DNA from: Desulfoluna butyratoxydans
Lineage (GTDB): Bacteria > Desulfobacterota > Desulfobacteria > Desulfobacterales > Desulfolunaceae
Assembly (NCBI RefSeq): GCF_900699765.1
Contig: NZ_CAADHO010000001.1
Coordinates: forward strand, 62,001-126,000
Direction of reading: 5' to 3'
DNA: 64,000 bases
Position 1 is the first letter of the stretch; every line of letters begins with the position of its first letter. The position numbers were made by a program, and so were the translations under genes. The notes under the pieces are model-generated. The model was not told the origin of the DNA. It did not search any database and was given only the letters and a program-made list of their open reading frames with translations. Below, in pieces: positions 50,430-59,766 of the stretch.

Positions 50430-51269
50430 ATGAAACGACGTGTAGAGACCCTGCTCTGGGGCCAGCCCATCACCGAAGGCGCGGGGGTCCGCCTTCACAG
50501 GGCCTTCGGATTCCTTGAAGCCCCCATGTTCGATCCGTTCCTGCTCCTGGACGACTTCCGGTCGGACAACCCTGAGGATTACACAAAGGGATTTCCCTGG
50601 CATCCACACCGGGGCATCGAGACCATCACCTATGTGCTCAAAGGGGACGTGGAACACGGGGACAGCCTGGGAAACAACGGCGTCATTTCCGACGGGGACG
50701 TGCAGTGGATGACCGCCGGGTCCGGCATCATCCACCAGGAGATGCCCCAGGGGGACGCCAGCGGTGCCATGCACGGATTCCAGCTCTGGACCAACCTGCC
50801 CGCCTCCTACAAGATGATGCCGCCCAGGTACCGTGAGTTCACGGCCGCCCGGATCCCCGAGACCCGAACCTCCGAGGGGTGCCGCGTCAAGGTCATCGCC
50901 GGGACCGCCGCAGGCATCTCGGGGCCGGTGACCGATGTGGTGACGGCCCCGCTTTACATCGACTGCACCGTTCCCCGGGGTGCCTCGTTCCGGCATGTGT
51001 CCCCCCAGGGCCACACAGCCCTGGTCTACGGCATTGAGGGCACGGGACGCATTGCAGGTACCGAGGTTCCGAACCGGCACCTGGCCCACCTCTCCCCCGG
51101 CACCGACATTGAGGTGGAGGCACCGGACAAACCGTTCCGGTTCCTTCTCTTCACGGGATGCCCCATCGGAGAGCCCGTGGCCTGGAAAGGCCCCATCGTC
51201 ATGAACACACAGGAAGAGCTGGACCTGGCCTTTCTCGAATACCGAAGCGGAACCTTCGTCAAGCTGTAA
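50430..51269 (+). CDS. Pirin-family bicupin protein
   Basis: 279 residues. The N-terminal cupin has FDPFLLLDDFRSDNP, GFPWHPHRGIETITYVLKGDVEHGDSLGN and GSGIIHQEMP, providing the His/His/His/Glu metal site. LWTNLPASYKMMPPRYRE links to the second cupin. Pirins bind Fe and some have quercetinase activity; bacterial roles vary and may be redox-related. GGGAGGAACACC precedes the ATG. Its place directly after the Prx-like selenoprotein suggests a shared stress role (inference). Confidence 0.92.
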   Translation: MKRRVETLLWGQPITEGAGVRLHRAFGFLEAPMFDPFLLLDDFRSDNPEDYTKGFPWHPHRGIETITYVLKGDVEHGDSLGNNGVISDGDVQWMTAGSGIIHQEMPQGDASGAMHGFQLWTNLPASYKMMPPRYREFTAARIPETRTSEGCRVKVIAGTAAGISGPVTDVVTAPLYIDCTVPRGASFRHVSPQGHTALVYGIEGTGRIAGTEVPNRHLAHLSPGTDIEVEAPDKPFRFLLFTGCPIGEPVAWKGPIVMNTQEELDLAFLEYRSGTFVKL

Positions 51270-51282
51270 GCCAGGCATGGGG

Positions 51283-52596
51283 TTACAGGGGCTGCACCGG
51301 GCTGGCCGTCTCCGGTGGGGTCCCAGGCCAGGAGAGGGTGAAGCGGGCCCCGCCCAGGGGCGAGTCGTCCACCGTCACCGTCCCCTTATGGGCCACGGCA
51401 ATACGCTTGACGATGGAGAGCCCCAGGCCGTAGCCCCCGGATTTCCTGTTACGGCTGTTGTCCAGGCGGGCAAAGGGCTCGAAAATACGCACGCGGTTGG
51501 CTTCCGCTATGCCGGGGCCGTCGTCGTCCACCAGGATACGCACCATGCGATCCGTATTCACCACGGAGACACTCACCCGGGACGCGGCATGGCCCATGGC
51601 GTTTCGGATAAGGTTTCGCACGGCCCAGGCCATGTACTGGGGATCGAACCACGACTCCAGGGGAGCCTCCGGTGCCGCCAGGTCAAGCCGCACCTTGTCG
51701 TTGGCCTCCTCACAGGCAACGAGGTAGCGTAGCCAGGCGACCATGTCATGGGCTTCCGTCTCCACCCGGCCCGGATCCCGGTCAAACCGGGCGTAGGTCA
51801 GCATCTCCTCCACCAGGGTCTCGATCTCCCCCACATCCCGTTCGATGCCTGAAAAGTAGCGACTCTGCTCCTCATGCGTCCTGCCGGTCTTTACCATCTC
51901 CATGCCGAAGCGGATCCGGGACAACGGGGTCCGCAGCTCATGGGAGACAGCGTTGGTCAGCTCCTTATGGGAGGCGATGAGTTTTTCGATGCGGTCGGCC
52001 ATGGCGTTGAAGGTGAGCTTCAGGTGGGCCAGGCTTGAAAACCGGGAGGCCCTGGCCCGTGAAGAGAAATCCCCGCGCCCGAAGGACCGGGCCGCCTCTT
52101 CCAGTCGGGAGAGGTCCCGCCAGAGAAAAAGCGACCAGACAAACACAGGGATGGCAAGAATCACAAAGGCCACGACCACCATGAGAGACTCGATGATCCT
52201 GATGTTCTCGGGCTCAGGCAACGGCCCCATACACAGACTGTAGTGGCTGCCCGGAATCTTCTGCACCAGAATCTCCACATCTTCGTTGCCCGGAACGATC
52301 TGCCCTTCGTCGTATGCCCCACGATAGGTTTCGGGCAGGCGAACGGTCTTGTTGCGCTCCACGGTGATGGGGTAATCAAAGGATTGGTTGAGATCGTTGA
52401 GAAAGCCCTGCCAGGAGCTCTCGGGCATGGAGATGAGGTCTGCGACGATCAGGGAAAAAATCCCCCGGAACTCAGAGCGCTCCTCCTCGACTTCGGCCCC
52501 TTTCATCAAATGGTCTGCAATGGGGGTCAGCCCCAGAGCGATGGCGAGCAGTGAACAGACGATGAGCGCATAGATAGTAAAGAAAATTCGTTTCAC
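51283..52596 (-). CDS. Sensor histidine kinase (RstB/EnvZ-type)
   Basis: 437 residues: membrane segment at 5-24, a short periplasmic domain, second membrane segment at about 140-162, HAMP (LWRDLSRLEEAARSFGRGDFSSRARA), HisKA with the phospho-accepting His in AVSHELRTPLSRIRF, and HATPase with N, G1 and G2 boxes (NLIRNAMGHA, VDDDGPGI, GYGLGLSIVKRI). It is the last gene of a four-gene minus-strand operon and partners the response regulator just upstream, 33 bp away. Confidence 0.93.
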   Translation of the reverse strand: MKRIFFTIYALIVCSLLAIALGLTPIADHLMKGAEVEEERSEFRGIFSLIVADLISMPESSWQGFLNDLNQSFDYPITVERNKTVRLPETYRGAYDEGQIVPGNEDVEILVQKIPGSHYSLCMGPLPEPENIRIIESLMVVVAFVILAIPVFVWSLFLWRDLSRLEEAARSFGRGDFSSRARASRFSSLAHLKLTFNAMADRIEKLIASHKELTNAVSHELRTPLSRIRFGMEMVKTGRTHEEQSRYFSGIERDVGEIETLVEEMLTYARFDRDPGRVETEAHDMVAWLRYLVACEEANDKVRLDLAAPEAPLESWFDPQYMAWAVRNLIRNAMGHAASRVSVSVVNTDRMVRILVDDDGPGIAEANRVRIFEPFARLDNSRNRKSGGYGLGLSIVKRIAVAHKGTVTVDDSPLGGARFTLSWPGTPPETASPVQPL

Positions 52597-52629
52597 GACA
52601 GCGGGCCTCCGTCCCCGCAGGTGGCGCCC

Positions 52630-53358
52630 TCAGCTCAGGGCTTCTTCCCCCCAGGCGTCCGTCACGAAAAGATACCCGCTTCCCCACACCGTCTTGATGC
52701 GCTCCGGCTTTTCGGGGTTTTCTTCCAGCTTCCGTCTCAACCGGGAGATGCAGATGTCGATGGACCGATCGATGCCGTCATACTCCCGCCCTTTGAGTTC
52801 CCGGCTCAGGTCATCCCGGCTGAGGGTCTCTCCGGCATGGGAAGCCAGAACGTGGAAGGTGTCAAACTCCGTGGTGGAGAGTTTTACGTCCCGGCCGCAA
52901 AAGCTCACCGTCCGTGTGCTCAGGTTAATCTCCAGCTCACCGAAGCGAAGGTCCTTTGGGGCGTTCTTTGCCCCGGCTAAAGGGGGGGCCCCTTCGTATC
53001 GCCTGAACAAAGCGCGGATCCGTGCCAGGAGCACCCGGGGCTCCACGGGTTTCTTCACATAATCGTCGGCCCCCATCTCCAGGCCCGCCACCTGGTCCAT
53101 GTCGTCTTCCCGTGCCGTGAGCATCAGAATAGGCCCCGGGTAAAGGGGCCTCACCTCGCGGCAGACGGACAGCCCGTCCAGGCCGGGAAGCATCAGGTCG
53201 AGAATGACCAGGTCCGGCTGCGATGCCGCGATGACGGAAACCGCCTCGTCACCGGCATGCACCTGGGTGACCGTGTACCCGTTCTGCCCGAGGTACTCAC
53301 TGATCAGTCCCGCCAGGGGAAGGTCGTCCTCCACAAGCAGCACCTCTTTGGCCCCCAT
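52630..53358 (-). CDS. OmpR-family response regulator (RstA/PmrA-type)
   Basis: 242 residues. The receiver domain has acidic VEDD, phospho-acceptor Asp54 in VILDLMLPGLDG and Lys in YVKKPVEPR. The C-terminal winged helix (FGELEINLSTRTVSFCGRDV, LSRDDLSRELKGREYDGIDRSIDICISRLRRKL, IKTVWGSGYLF) is OmpR/PhoB type. GAGGA precedes the 53358 start; the longer open frame is rejected. It is followed by the kinase gene. Confidence 0.93.
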   Translation of the reverse strand: MGAKEVLLVEDDLPLAGLISEYLGQNGYTVTQVHAGDEAVSVIAASQPDLVILDLMLPGLDGLSVCREVRPLYPGPILMLTAREDDMDQVAGLEMGADDYVKKPVEPRVLLARIRALFRRYEGAPPLAGAKNAPKDLRFGELEINLSTRTVSFCGRDVKLSTTEFDTFHVLASHAGETLSRDDLSRELKGREYDGIDRSIDICISRLRRKLEENPEKPERIKTVWGSGYLFVTDAWGEEALS

Positions 53359-53446
53359 TGTCCTCACATTGTCCTCCTTGGGATCATAAATAAACCATCT
53401 TTCGGGATCTTGCCCCATGTTGCATTACATCATCACTTCCCGGGGA

Positions 53447-54220
53447 TCACGTCAAGGATGCGCCGTCCTCTTCCCCACAGCACCCCCCTGCAAGGGGGAC
53501 ACCCCTCCTGCCACGGGCCCTGTGGCCCGGATCAGGGTGCACCCTTTGGGCCACCCCCGCAACGCATTCGATCAGGATCCATGCGATGACCATGGTCACC
53601 ACGGTGTGGCTCAGGAAATGGGCGCCCTTCATCATCTGATAGCCCCCCATCACCCAGCCCAGGGCCACCCCTGCCCCCAGCCCGGCCATCTTCCGCCGCC
53701 TGTCTCCATACAGGCGGGCCAGGGCCATGAGGGCGAAGCCCCCGGAGGCGTGGCCCGCCGGAAAGCAGCGACCGGAATCACAGCGGGAACAGACCTCCGG
53801 ATAGGGTTCAAAGGGTTTCACGTAGGGCTTGTCCCCTCCGTAGCGCACGATCTGAGACGGGCAATAGATGTTGGTCACATCCTTCATGGTGGCGATGGTC
53901 AGGGGCACCACAACAAGTGACAGGATCACCGTCAACCACCGCTGCCTGTCCCCGGGAAGCCCTTGTGCCACACCGCTTTTCGTTCGGAAGGAGAGGCCGT
54001 ATCGTACCAGCAGGGTCACCCCGAAGGCAATGATCACCCCCTTGATCCCCGTATAAAACAAGAGGCGCGGGACAACGGCGTTGCGGTCCACCAGCCATAA
54101 ACCGGTCTCGAAATGAAACAGGTGGTCCTGGACCCACAGGTCCAGATCGGTCATTTCGAACAAGGCCAGGGTCGCCCCGAGCACCACCACGCCCAGGGAA
54201 ACTCGTCTCAGGAATCCCAT
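53447..54220 (-). CDS. PAP2-family membrane phosphatase (LpxE/LpxT-like)
   Basis: 257 residues with about six hydrophobic segments. The three PAP2 signatures are KDVTNIYCP (motif 1), CFPAGHASGGF (motif 2) and KGAHFLSHTVVT (motif 3 with catalytic His). It acts on lipid phosphates at the outer face of the inner membrane: lipid A 1-phosphate, undecaprenyl pyrophosphate or phosphatidylglycerophosphate. The C-terminus is Arg/Gly-rich and possibly non-structural. Its start overlaps the stop of the sulfatase-type gene by 13 bp, so the two are translationally coupled. Confidence 0.88.
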   Translation of the reverse strand: MGFLRRVSLGVVVLGATLALFEMTDLDLWVQDHLFHFETGLWLVDRNAVVPRLLFYTGIKGVIIAFGVTLLVRYGLSFRTKSGVAQGLPGDRQRWLTVILSLVVVPLTIATMKDVTNIYCPSQIVRYGGDKPYVKPFEPYPEVCSRCDSGRCFPAGHASGGFALMALARLYGDRRRKMAGLGAGVALGWVMGGYQMMKGAHFLSHTVVTMVIAWILIECVAGVAQRVHPDPGHRARGRRGVPLAGGCCGEEDGASLT

Positions 54221-56226
54221 CCCTGCTCCCCTGTGGTGCGCCGGGTCAGCCCGTTTTTGTATAGCCAGGAGGCGGACTGATAGAAACCAATGGCGTCGGT
54301 GAGATCAGAGTCGTCAATGGCCGCCCGGACCTGCTGTTTCGTCACCCGGTCGTACACATAGGCCTCGGTGCCCCCCTTGGGCAACAGCACCGTCAGGCGA
54401 TCCCCTTTGTAGTACCCCAGCTTCTGATAGGTTCCCACAAAGGCGCGCTCCTCATCGGGTTTCATGGCAAGGATGTCCTTGCCGAGGAACTTGCTGTCGT
54501 AATCCCAGTTCAGCAGGGCCAGAAGGGTCGGGGCCACGTCGATCTGGGAGCAGAGCTTGCTGACGCGATCAGGCTCAATGGTCTTGGGGCTGTACAGGAT
54601 CAGGGGGATTTCATACTTGCGCAGGGGCAGGCTGGTCTTCCCGGCGCTGCTGCCGCAGTGATCCGCCACAAAGACAAAGAGGGTGTCGTCAAACCAGGCT
54701 TTGGTCCGGGCCGCCTTCATAAACTCGCCCACGGCGTAATCCGTGTACTTCACCCCGCCTTCGCGCCCAGTCTTCACCGGGATGTCGATCTTGCCCTCCG
54801 GGTAGGTGTAGGGCCGGTGGTTGGAGGTGGTAAAGACAAAATTCATAAAGGGCTTGCCCGCGGCGTAAGATGCATCGGCCTCCTTGAGGGAGCGGTTGAA
54901 CAGGTCCCCGTCACAGACGCCCCAGACGTTGGCAAAGGTTTTCTCTTCCTTGGACATATCGGTGCGGTCCACAACGGAAAACCCGTTGTGGGCGTAGTAG
55001 TAGTTCATGTTGTCGAAATAGCCGTACCCGCCGTAAACCCACTTGGTGTCGTAGCCCCTCTCTTTAAAAAGGTAGCCCAGAGAAAACATGCCCTCGTTGC
55101 CGGGGCGCTTGACGATGCTGCGGCCTGCCGTGGGGACCGTGGAGAGGGTCAGGGCCTCAAGGCCCCTTACCGACCGGGTACCCGTGGCGTAGAGGTTGTC
55201 GAAGAAAAGCCCGCCCCGAGCCAGCCTGTCCAGGTTCGGGGTCAGCCCCGCCCGGTTGCCGAAAATGCCCATGTACTCGGCGCTCATGCTCTCGATGGTC
55301 ACAAGCATGATGTTGAGCCGCTTCTCGTCCCCGGGGTTGACCACCCTGCGGGTGATATCCTCCGGTGATTGACTCAGATACTCCGCATTATCGGTGGCCA
55401 CCAGCTTCCGCAGGCGGACCAGCATCTCGGTGGTATCCCGTTGCTCGTAAAAACTGGCGTAATCCAGGTCGTTGTTTCGAAAGGCAGCAAAGAGCTCGTA
55501 CACCCCGTTTTTTGCCAGCTCGTTGTTAAAAACGTTCTCCGAAACACGAAGCCTCGAGCTGTCCACCCCCGCAAAGCAGACCACCGGCACCATGAGGCAC
55601 ATGAAGCCTGTTGCCGCGCGCTGCCTGAAGGGACACGGTGCTGCAAGAGCCCCCTTGAAGACCCGGCTGCGGGCACAGACAAAATAGATGAGGCCCGAGG
55701 GCACCAACAGGCCTGCCAGCATGGGATATACCGGGTAGGACTCCATGATGTTACCGATGACCTCGGTGGTGTACACCAGATAATCCACGGCGATAAAGTT
55801 AAAACGCTTGCCGAACTCATCCCAGAAGAGCCACTCGGCCACCACCCCGTAACAGAGGATATAGACGCCCACAAAGAAAAAGAGGTGGACCACGGGCCGG
55901 TGAAACCGGTGCCGGAACACCCGGTCCGGGACGAACACGAAATAAAGAACAACGGGAATGATAAAATAAAAGGCGGTGATGCCGTCAAAAACAAGGCCCA
56001 CCCCGTAGATGGTCCCAAGCTGGATCAGCCCGAAGTCCACCTGGGAAGCGGAAAGGGTCATGAGAATCGTCCGGGTCACGGCGTTGACCCCGAGAAAAAT
56101 CCCGATGAAGAGGCCGAGCAGGGAAAAACGGTCGATGAACAAAGAGCGAACCCCATGTCTCATCCGCAGAAACAACCTGGAACCATGTGGTGGTGACTGA
56201 TGTGGTACAGAAGGATAATCGTTCAT
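54208..56226 (-). CDS. LTA-synthase/OpgB-type phospho-group transferase (sulfatase fold)
   Basis: 672 residues: about five N-terminal membrane segments to about residue 250, then a periplasmic sulfatase-fold domain (IMLVTIESMSAEYMGIFGNRAGLTPNLDRLARGG; catalytic Thr in ATGTRSVRGLEAL; FVFVADHCGSSAG). The family transfers glycerophosphate or phosphoethanolamine from phospholipids to envelope glycans or lipid A. In a Gram-negative a lipoteichoic acid role is unlikely. The start at 56226 lacks a good ribosome site; another ATG at 56160 is possible. It heads the operon with PAP2 and two-component genes. Confidence 0.87.
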   Translation of the reverse strand: MNDYPSVPHQSPPHGSRLFLRMRHGVRSLFIDRFSLLGLFIGIFLGVNAVTRTILMTLSASQVDFGLIQLGTIYGVGLVFDGITAFYFIIPVVLYFVFVPDRVFRHRFHRPVVHLFFFVGVYILCYGVVAEWLFWDEFGKRFNFIAVDYLVYTTEVIGNIMESYPVYPMLAGLLVPSGLIYFVCARSRVFKGALAAPCPFRQRAATGFMCLMVPVVCFAGVDSSRLRVSENVFNNELAKNGVYELFAAFRNNDLDYASFYEQRDTTEMLVRLRKLVATDNAEYLSQSPEDITRRVVNPGDEKRLNIMLVTIESMSAEYMGIFGNRAGLTPNLDRLARGGLFFDNLYATGTRSVRGLEALTLSTVPTAGRSIVKRPGNEGMFSLGYLFKERGYDTKWVYGGYGYFDNMNYYYAHNGFSVVDRTDMSKEEKTFANVWGVCDGDLFNRSLKEADASYAAGKPFMNFVFTTSNHRPYTYPEGKIDIPVKTGREGGVKYTDYAVGEFMKAARTKAWFDDTLFVFVADHCGSSAGKTSLPLRKYEIPLILYSPKTIEPDRVSKLCSQIDVAPTLLALLNWDYDSKFLGKDILAMKPDEERAFVGTYQKLGYYKGDRLTVLLPKGGTEAYVYDRVTKQQVRAAIDDSDLTDAIGFYQSASWLYKNGLTRRTTGEQGWDS

Positions 56227-56664
56227 TTTTTTTGGCCTATGCGTCGTATGGTAGGTGTTTGGGAACACAAGCGATGCACGGCCGTTTCCAAGGAGCCCCC
56301 TGCCGCCTTCAGCAGGTCGGCCATGCTGGCGCATTGCCGCCCGGGCAGGGGTACGCTCCTTTGAAACGGACATTCAACCCGAGTCCTTCGGGTGTGTTCG
56401 CTGCAGGGACACCATGACGGATCAGGCCTTTTATGTCTGTTGAGGAAGTGTAACGGTCTGTTGCAAGCTGTGCGGCCAAGGCCGGGACAAGGGCGTCGCC
56501 CCTGGCCAAGCCCCCCTTTTCACCGGTGGTTCCGCGTTTGTAGCAAAATGTACAGCCGGGATCCTCACCCTTGAAATCAGCCCGGCCCCGGGCTACAGTC
56601 ACCACACGACACCGTGTCTCCCGTACCGAACCACCCACGAAAGGACCCTTGAAAGGCAAGCGCC
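56227..56664. other. Divergent intergenic region
   Basis: 438 bp between the envelope operon (minus) and the hydrolase gene (plus). No gene or strong inverted repeat is seen; operon promoters must lie here. Confidence 0.35.
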
Positions 56665-57399
56665 ATGACAGAAACAACACTCACCATCCCCGTCTCCGGC
56701 ATTCACCTCAAAGCCGTGCTCCACATGCCCGACACCGAAAACCCTCCGGTTGTCATCGGCTCCCACGGCCTCCTCTCCACCAAGGAGTCGGGAAAACAGC
56801 TTGTCCTGGCCCGCCGCTGCAACGACTTCGGCGCCGCCTACCTGAGACTGGACCACCGGGGATGCGGTGAAAGCGAGGGTCGGTTCCTCGACACCACCCT
56901 GGCCACCCGGGTGGAGGACCTCCTGGCCGCGGCCGAGGTCCTCCGGGACATGGGCCTTGCCGACAACGGCCTGGCCCTTTTCGGCAGCAGCATGGGCGGA
57001 GCCACCTGCCTGGCCGCCTGGAGCCCCCTCACAGACCGGGGCTTTCCCCTCAAGGGCATGGTGAGCCTGGCCGCACCGGTCAACGGCACGGGGATCACCG
57101 AAGCGGCCATCTCCGCCCAGCAGGAGCTCCACGACGTGCCCCTCTCCTACTACAAGAAGAACATGGGCTTTGACATCACCGAGGGCCTTGCCGGCATCCA
57201 CCATATTCTCGTGGTTCACGGGGACAGCGACGAAATCGTTCCCGTGGACAACGCCCACAAAATCATGGCCGGGGCTGGAAGCCCCAAGGAGCTCATCATC
57301 AACCCCGGCGGCGATCACCGCATGAGCGACGCAGATCACCAGGCCCGCTTCTTCCCCCGGGCCTCGGCCTGGCTGAAGGCAGCGCTCCTGGACACCTGA
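56665..57399 (+). CDS. Alpha/beta hydrolase
   Basis: 244 residues. The nucleophile elbow is FGSSMGGATCL (Ser), the acid HGDSDEIVP (Asp) and the base GGDHRMSD (His). SHGLLSTKESGKQLVLARRCNDFGAAYLRLDHRGCGESEG is the oxyanion loop and strand region typical of small serine esterase/peptidase-like hydrolases. Substrate is not predictable. It is 16 bp ahead of the ThiF-type gene, same transcript likely. Confidence 0.86.
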   Translation: MTETTLTIPVSGIHLKAVLHMPDTENPPVVIGSHGLLSTKESGKQLVLARRCNDFGAAYLRLDHRGCGESEGRFLDTTLATRVEDLLAAAEVLRDMGLADNGLALFGSSMGGATCLAAWSPLTDRGFPLKGMVSLAAPVNGTGITEAAISAQQELHDVPLSYYKKNMGFDITEGLAGIHHILVVHGDSDEIVPVDNAHKIMAGAGSPKELIINPGGDHRMSDADHQARFFPRASAWLKAALLDT

Positions 57400-57415
57400 A
57401 ACAAAGGGCATGGAC

Positions 57416-58240
57416 ATGGTAATCAAACGGATTCGGCAGGCAGCGCAAACCAATGAGCACGGGCATGAGATGCTCTCCGAGGCGGAGGCCGGAATAATGG
57501 CCGAAGAGATGGGGCTGGCCGTGGGAACGGTTTACGAGGCGGCCCTGGAGGCGGGCATCTGGCCGGAACGCTATGTGCGCAATGCGGGGAGTTTTTCCTG
57601 TGACGAGCAGAGGCGTCTCATGGGCAAGGTGGTGGCTGTGGCCGGATGCGGCGGGCTTGGGGGGTACATCGCCCAGTTCCTGGCCCGCATGGGGGTGGGA
57701 AGGCTCCTGCTCTTCGACCCCGACGTGTTCGAGGCCAGCAACCTGAACCGACAGGTGTTTGCCACCCGGGAGACCCTCGGTTCAGGGAAAGCAGAAGCAG
57801 CCCGGGCAGCCCTGGCCGCCGTCAACCCCTCGGTATCGGTGACAGCCCACAGGCTGGACGTCACAGGCGACGAAGCCCACCCCCATCTCACCTGCGCGGA
57901 CCTCATGGCCGACGGCCTGGACACCCTGGGGGACCGGGCCAGGCTCTCGGAACTGGCAAGGGACCTGGGCATCCCCATGGTCCACGCCACCATCTCCGGC
58001 TTTGAGGCACGGGTCATGGTCTTCTGGCCCGAGGGGCCGTCCTTCGGCGAGCTCTTCGGGGCCGAGGCCGAATCCACCGCCGAGGCCGTTCTGGGCACAC
58101 CGGCCGTCACCCCTGCGGTGGCAGCGGGCCTTCAATGCACGCAAATCATAGGGACCCTTCTGGGACACATCTCCCCGGCCCAGGCCACCATGGTGCACAT
58201 GGACCTGATGTCCATGCGCTCCGAGGTGTTTCACTTCTGA
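57416..58240 (+). CDS. ThiF/MoeB/HesA-family adenylyltransferase
   Basis: About 274 residues. VVAVAGCGGLGGYIAQFLARMGVGRLLLFDPDVFEASNLNRQVFAT is the ATP-binding E1-like core with NLNRQ. An unusual N-terminal 60 residues precede it, including EAGIMAEEMGLAVGTVYEAA, which resembles an NADH dehydrogenase-E-like helical region. The CxxC zinc knuckles of MoeB are not seen. It would adenylate a ThiS/MoaD-type C-terminus; no such partner gene is nearby. ATGs at 57410 and 57416 are alternatives; spacing to AAAGGG favours the second. Confidence 0.82.
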   Translation: MVIKRIRQAAQTNEHGHEMLSEAEAGIMAEEMGLAVGTVYEAALEAGIWPERYVRNAGSFSCDEQRRLMGKVVAVAGCGGLGGYIAQFLARMGVGRLLLFDPDVFEASNLNRQVFATRETLGSGKAEAARAALAAVNPSVSVTAHRLDVTGDEAHPHLTCADLMADGLDTLGDRARLSELARDLGIPMVHATISGFEARVMVFWPEGPSFGELFGAEAESTAEAVLGTPAVTPAVAAGLQCTQIIGTLLGHISPAQATMVHMDLMSMRSEVFHF

Positions 58241-58283
58241 TCCGGCCCCGACCGGTTGACGGTGCGAGCAGGACCGAAACCCA

Positions 58284-58820
58284 TTAAAAGGTGCAGAAAA
58301 GAGCGGTGCTCAGGTCAAAAAGGGTGATCTCGTCCGTGGAGCCCAGCCCACGGCTGAACCCTGCCCCGCAGGTCAGCCCGAGATGATCCGTAAGGGGCAC
58401 ATCCACCCCCACCCCGAACCGGGCCACCCCGCCTGTGCGGGAGTCATCGGTGCCTGGGGCCACCTCGTCGGCCTCCAGCTTGAGAACCCCGATGCCTGCG
58501 GCAATGTACCCGGTGCTGTTGTCGCCCATGGAGGAGAGGTATCGCGCCCCCAGGGTAAGCATGGAGACCGAGGCGTCTCCACGGGTCAGGTCGTTGTCCA
58601 CCTCAAAATCCGAGGTCACGGCGCCGTAGACGTCCAGGTCCACGGACGGCGCCACACGGTACCCCACGTTGAGGTACCCTCCGGCACCTGCTTCCTGGCT
58701 CATGGAGTCGTAAAACAGGCTGGGGCCTGCGGAAATGCGAAAAGAGTGTCCCTCAGCGGCAAAGGCGCTCTGGCCGAGCAGCATGAGGACGGCTGTCATT
58801 GCAACAATCATTCGTTTCAT
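58284..58820 (-). CDS. Small outer-membrane beta-barrel protein, paralogue 1
   Basis: 178 residues: signal peptide MKRMIVAMTAVLMLLGQSAFA, then alternating strands (FRISAGPSLFYDSMSQEAGAGGYLNVGYRVAPSVDLDVYGAV, VARFGVGVDVPLTDHLGLTCGAGFSRGLG) ending in LFCTF, the aromatic C-terminal signal for BAM insertion. It looks like an OmpA/OmpW-like eight-stranded barrel of unknown function. The protein at 59767 is of the same length and clearly homologous throughout (FRISAGP, NLTRGDAS, LGxRYLSS, FGVG). Confidence 0.82.
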   Translation of the reverse strand: MKRMIVAMTAVLMLLGQSAFAAEGHSFRISAGPSLFYDSMSQEAGAGGYLNVGYRVAPSVDLDVYGAVTSDFEVDNDLTRGDASVSMLTLGARYLSSMGDNSTGYIAAGIGVLKLEADEVAPGTDDSRTGGVARFGVGVDVPLTDHLGLTCGAGFSRGLGSTDEITLFDLSTALFCTF

Positions 58821-59766
58821 CTTAACAATCCTTAAAACGTATCCAACCCCGTCAGAGGGGTTTGTTGTTCGGTTGTGTCATCCCGGGCGACATGCTCCGG
58901 GAACCTGTTATAAAAATCCCGCCCGTGCGGGAGCCTGGGTGCCGACCTGCGGTGGTTTCGTGCGGTGGTGTCACCGCCGAAAGCGCCGGGCACCGTGCCA
59001 TCACGGCGGGTGATCGATCCAGGCGTATATCGAATCCGAAAAAGAGTGGGCCTCCACGTTTTCACCTCTCCTGCCCTGCATGCGCTGCCCGGCCTGGTTC
59101 CGGCCCGCCGGAACTGTGAGCTCACGCATTCTGGACACTCGTAAAAAAAGGCAATTTGTCAACTGCATTCAAGCTAACAATGAACTCCGGAAAATCAAGC
59201 GGTGCAGTCATACAACACGTCCCAATCGACTGCAATAACAATACGCTGTACTGCTACAAAGAACAGCGTACAGGACATTGTACACGCGCACCGATCCCTG
59301 TTAGGAAACACAGCCCGCACACGTTCCTTTGTCGGGAGAGCGTCGCCCCGTAAGTCAAAAACCGGCCTCTCCTCCCGTCGCGGTGTCGCCCTCGCCAACG
59401 TGCGAATACCCGGGCGCTCCAGCTCCTTTAGAGCCCGCCTTTTTTTCAGCCAAGGGTTTTCCATAAACCGGGGTTTGCTGTTGCGAGTCGATGCAACGGC
59501 GTAGTATCATGGGTCATTGATTCAAGGTAACACGTCCCGTCCATGTCGCTGCCATGCAGCCCATGCCGGACACTCTCCTTTCCGGGACTCCGCTTTCCCT
59601 TTCGCTCCTGCTTTTCAGGCTGGCCTCGTCCCTTTGACGCCTCCCTCTCCTGCCCCCGCTGCCCGCACGCCCCTGCGATGACGCAGGCACGACCGGGACC
59701 GGTACATCTTGCGCAACGGCCCTGTGCAACGGGCCCCCGTCAAACCCTATCCAAAGGATACGGCTC
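58821..59766. other. Divergent spacer between outer-membrane paralogues
   Basis: 946 bp. No credible gene; open frames are short and overlapping on both strands. The central part 59140-59290 is AT-richer. Both barrel promoters must lie within it. Confidence 0.4.

Noticed and set aside
54208-56226. Lipoteichoic acid synthesis
   Set aside because: The window is clearly from a Gram-negative (heptosyltransferase, outer-membrane barrels), so the LtaS fold more likely acts on periplasmic glycans or lipid A.
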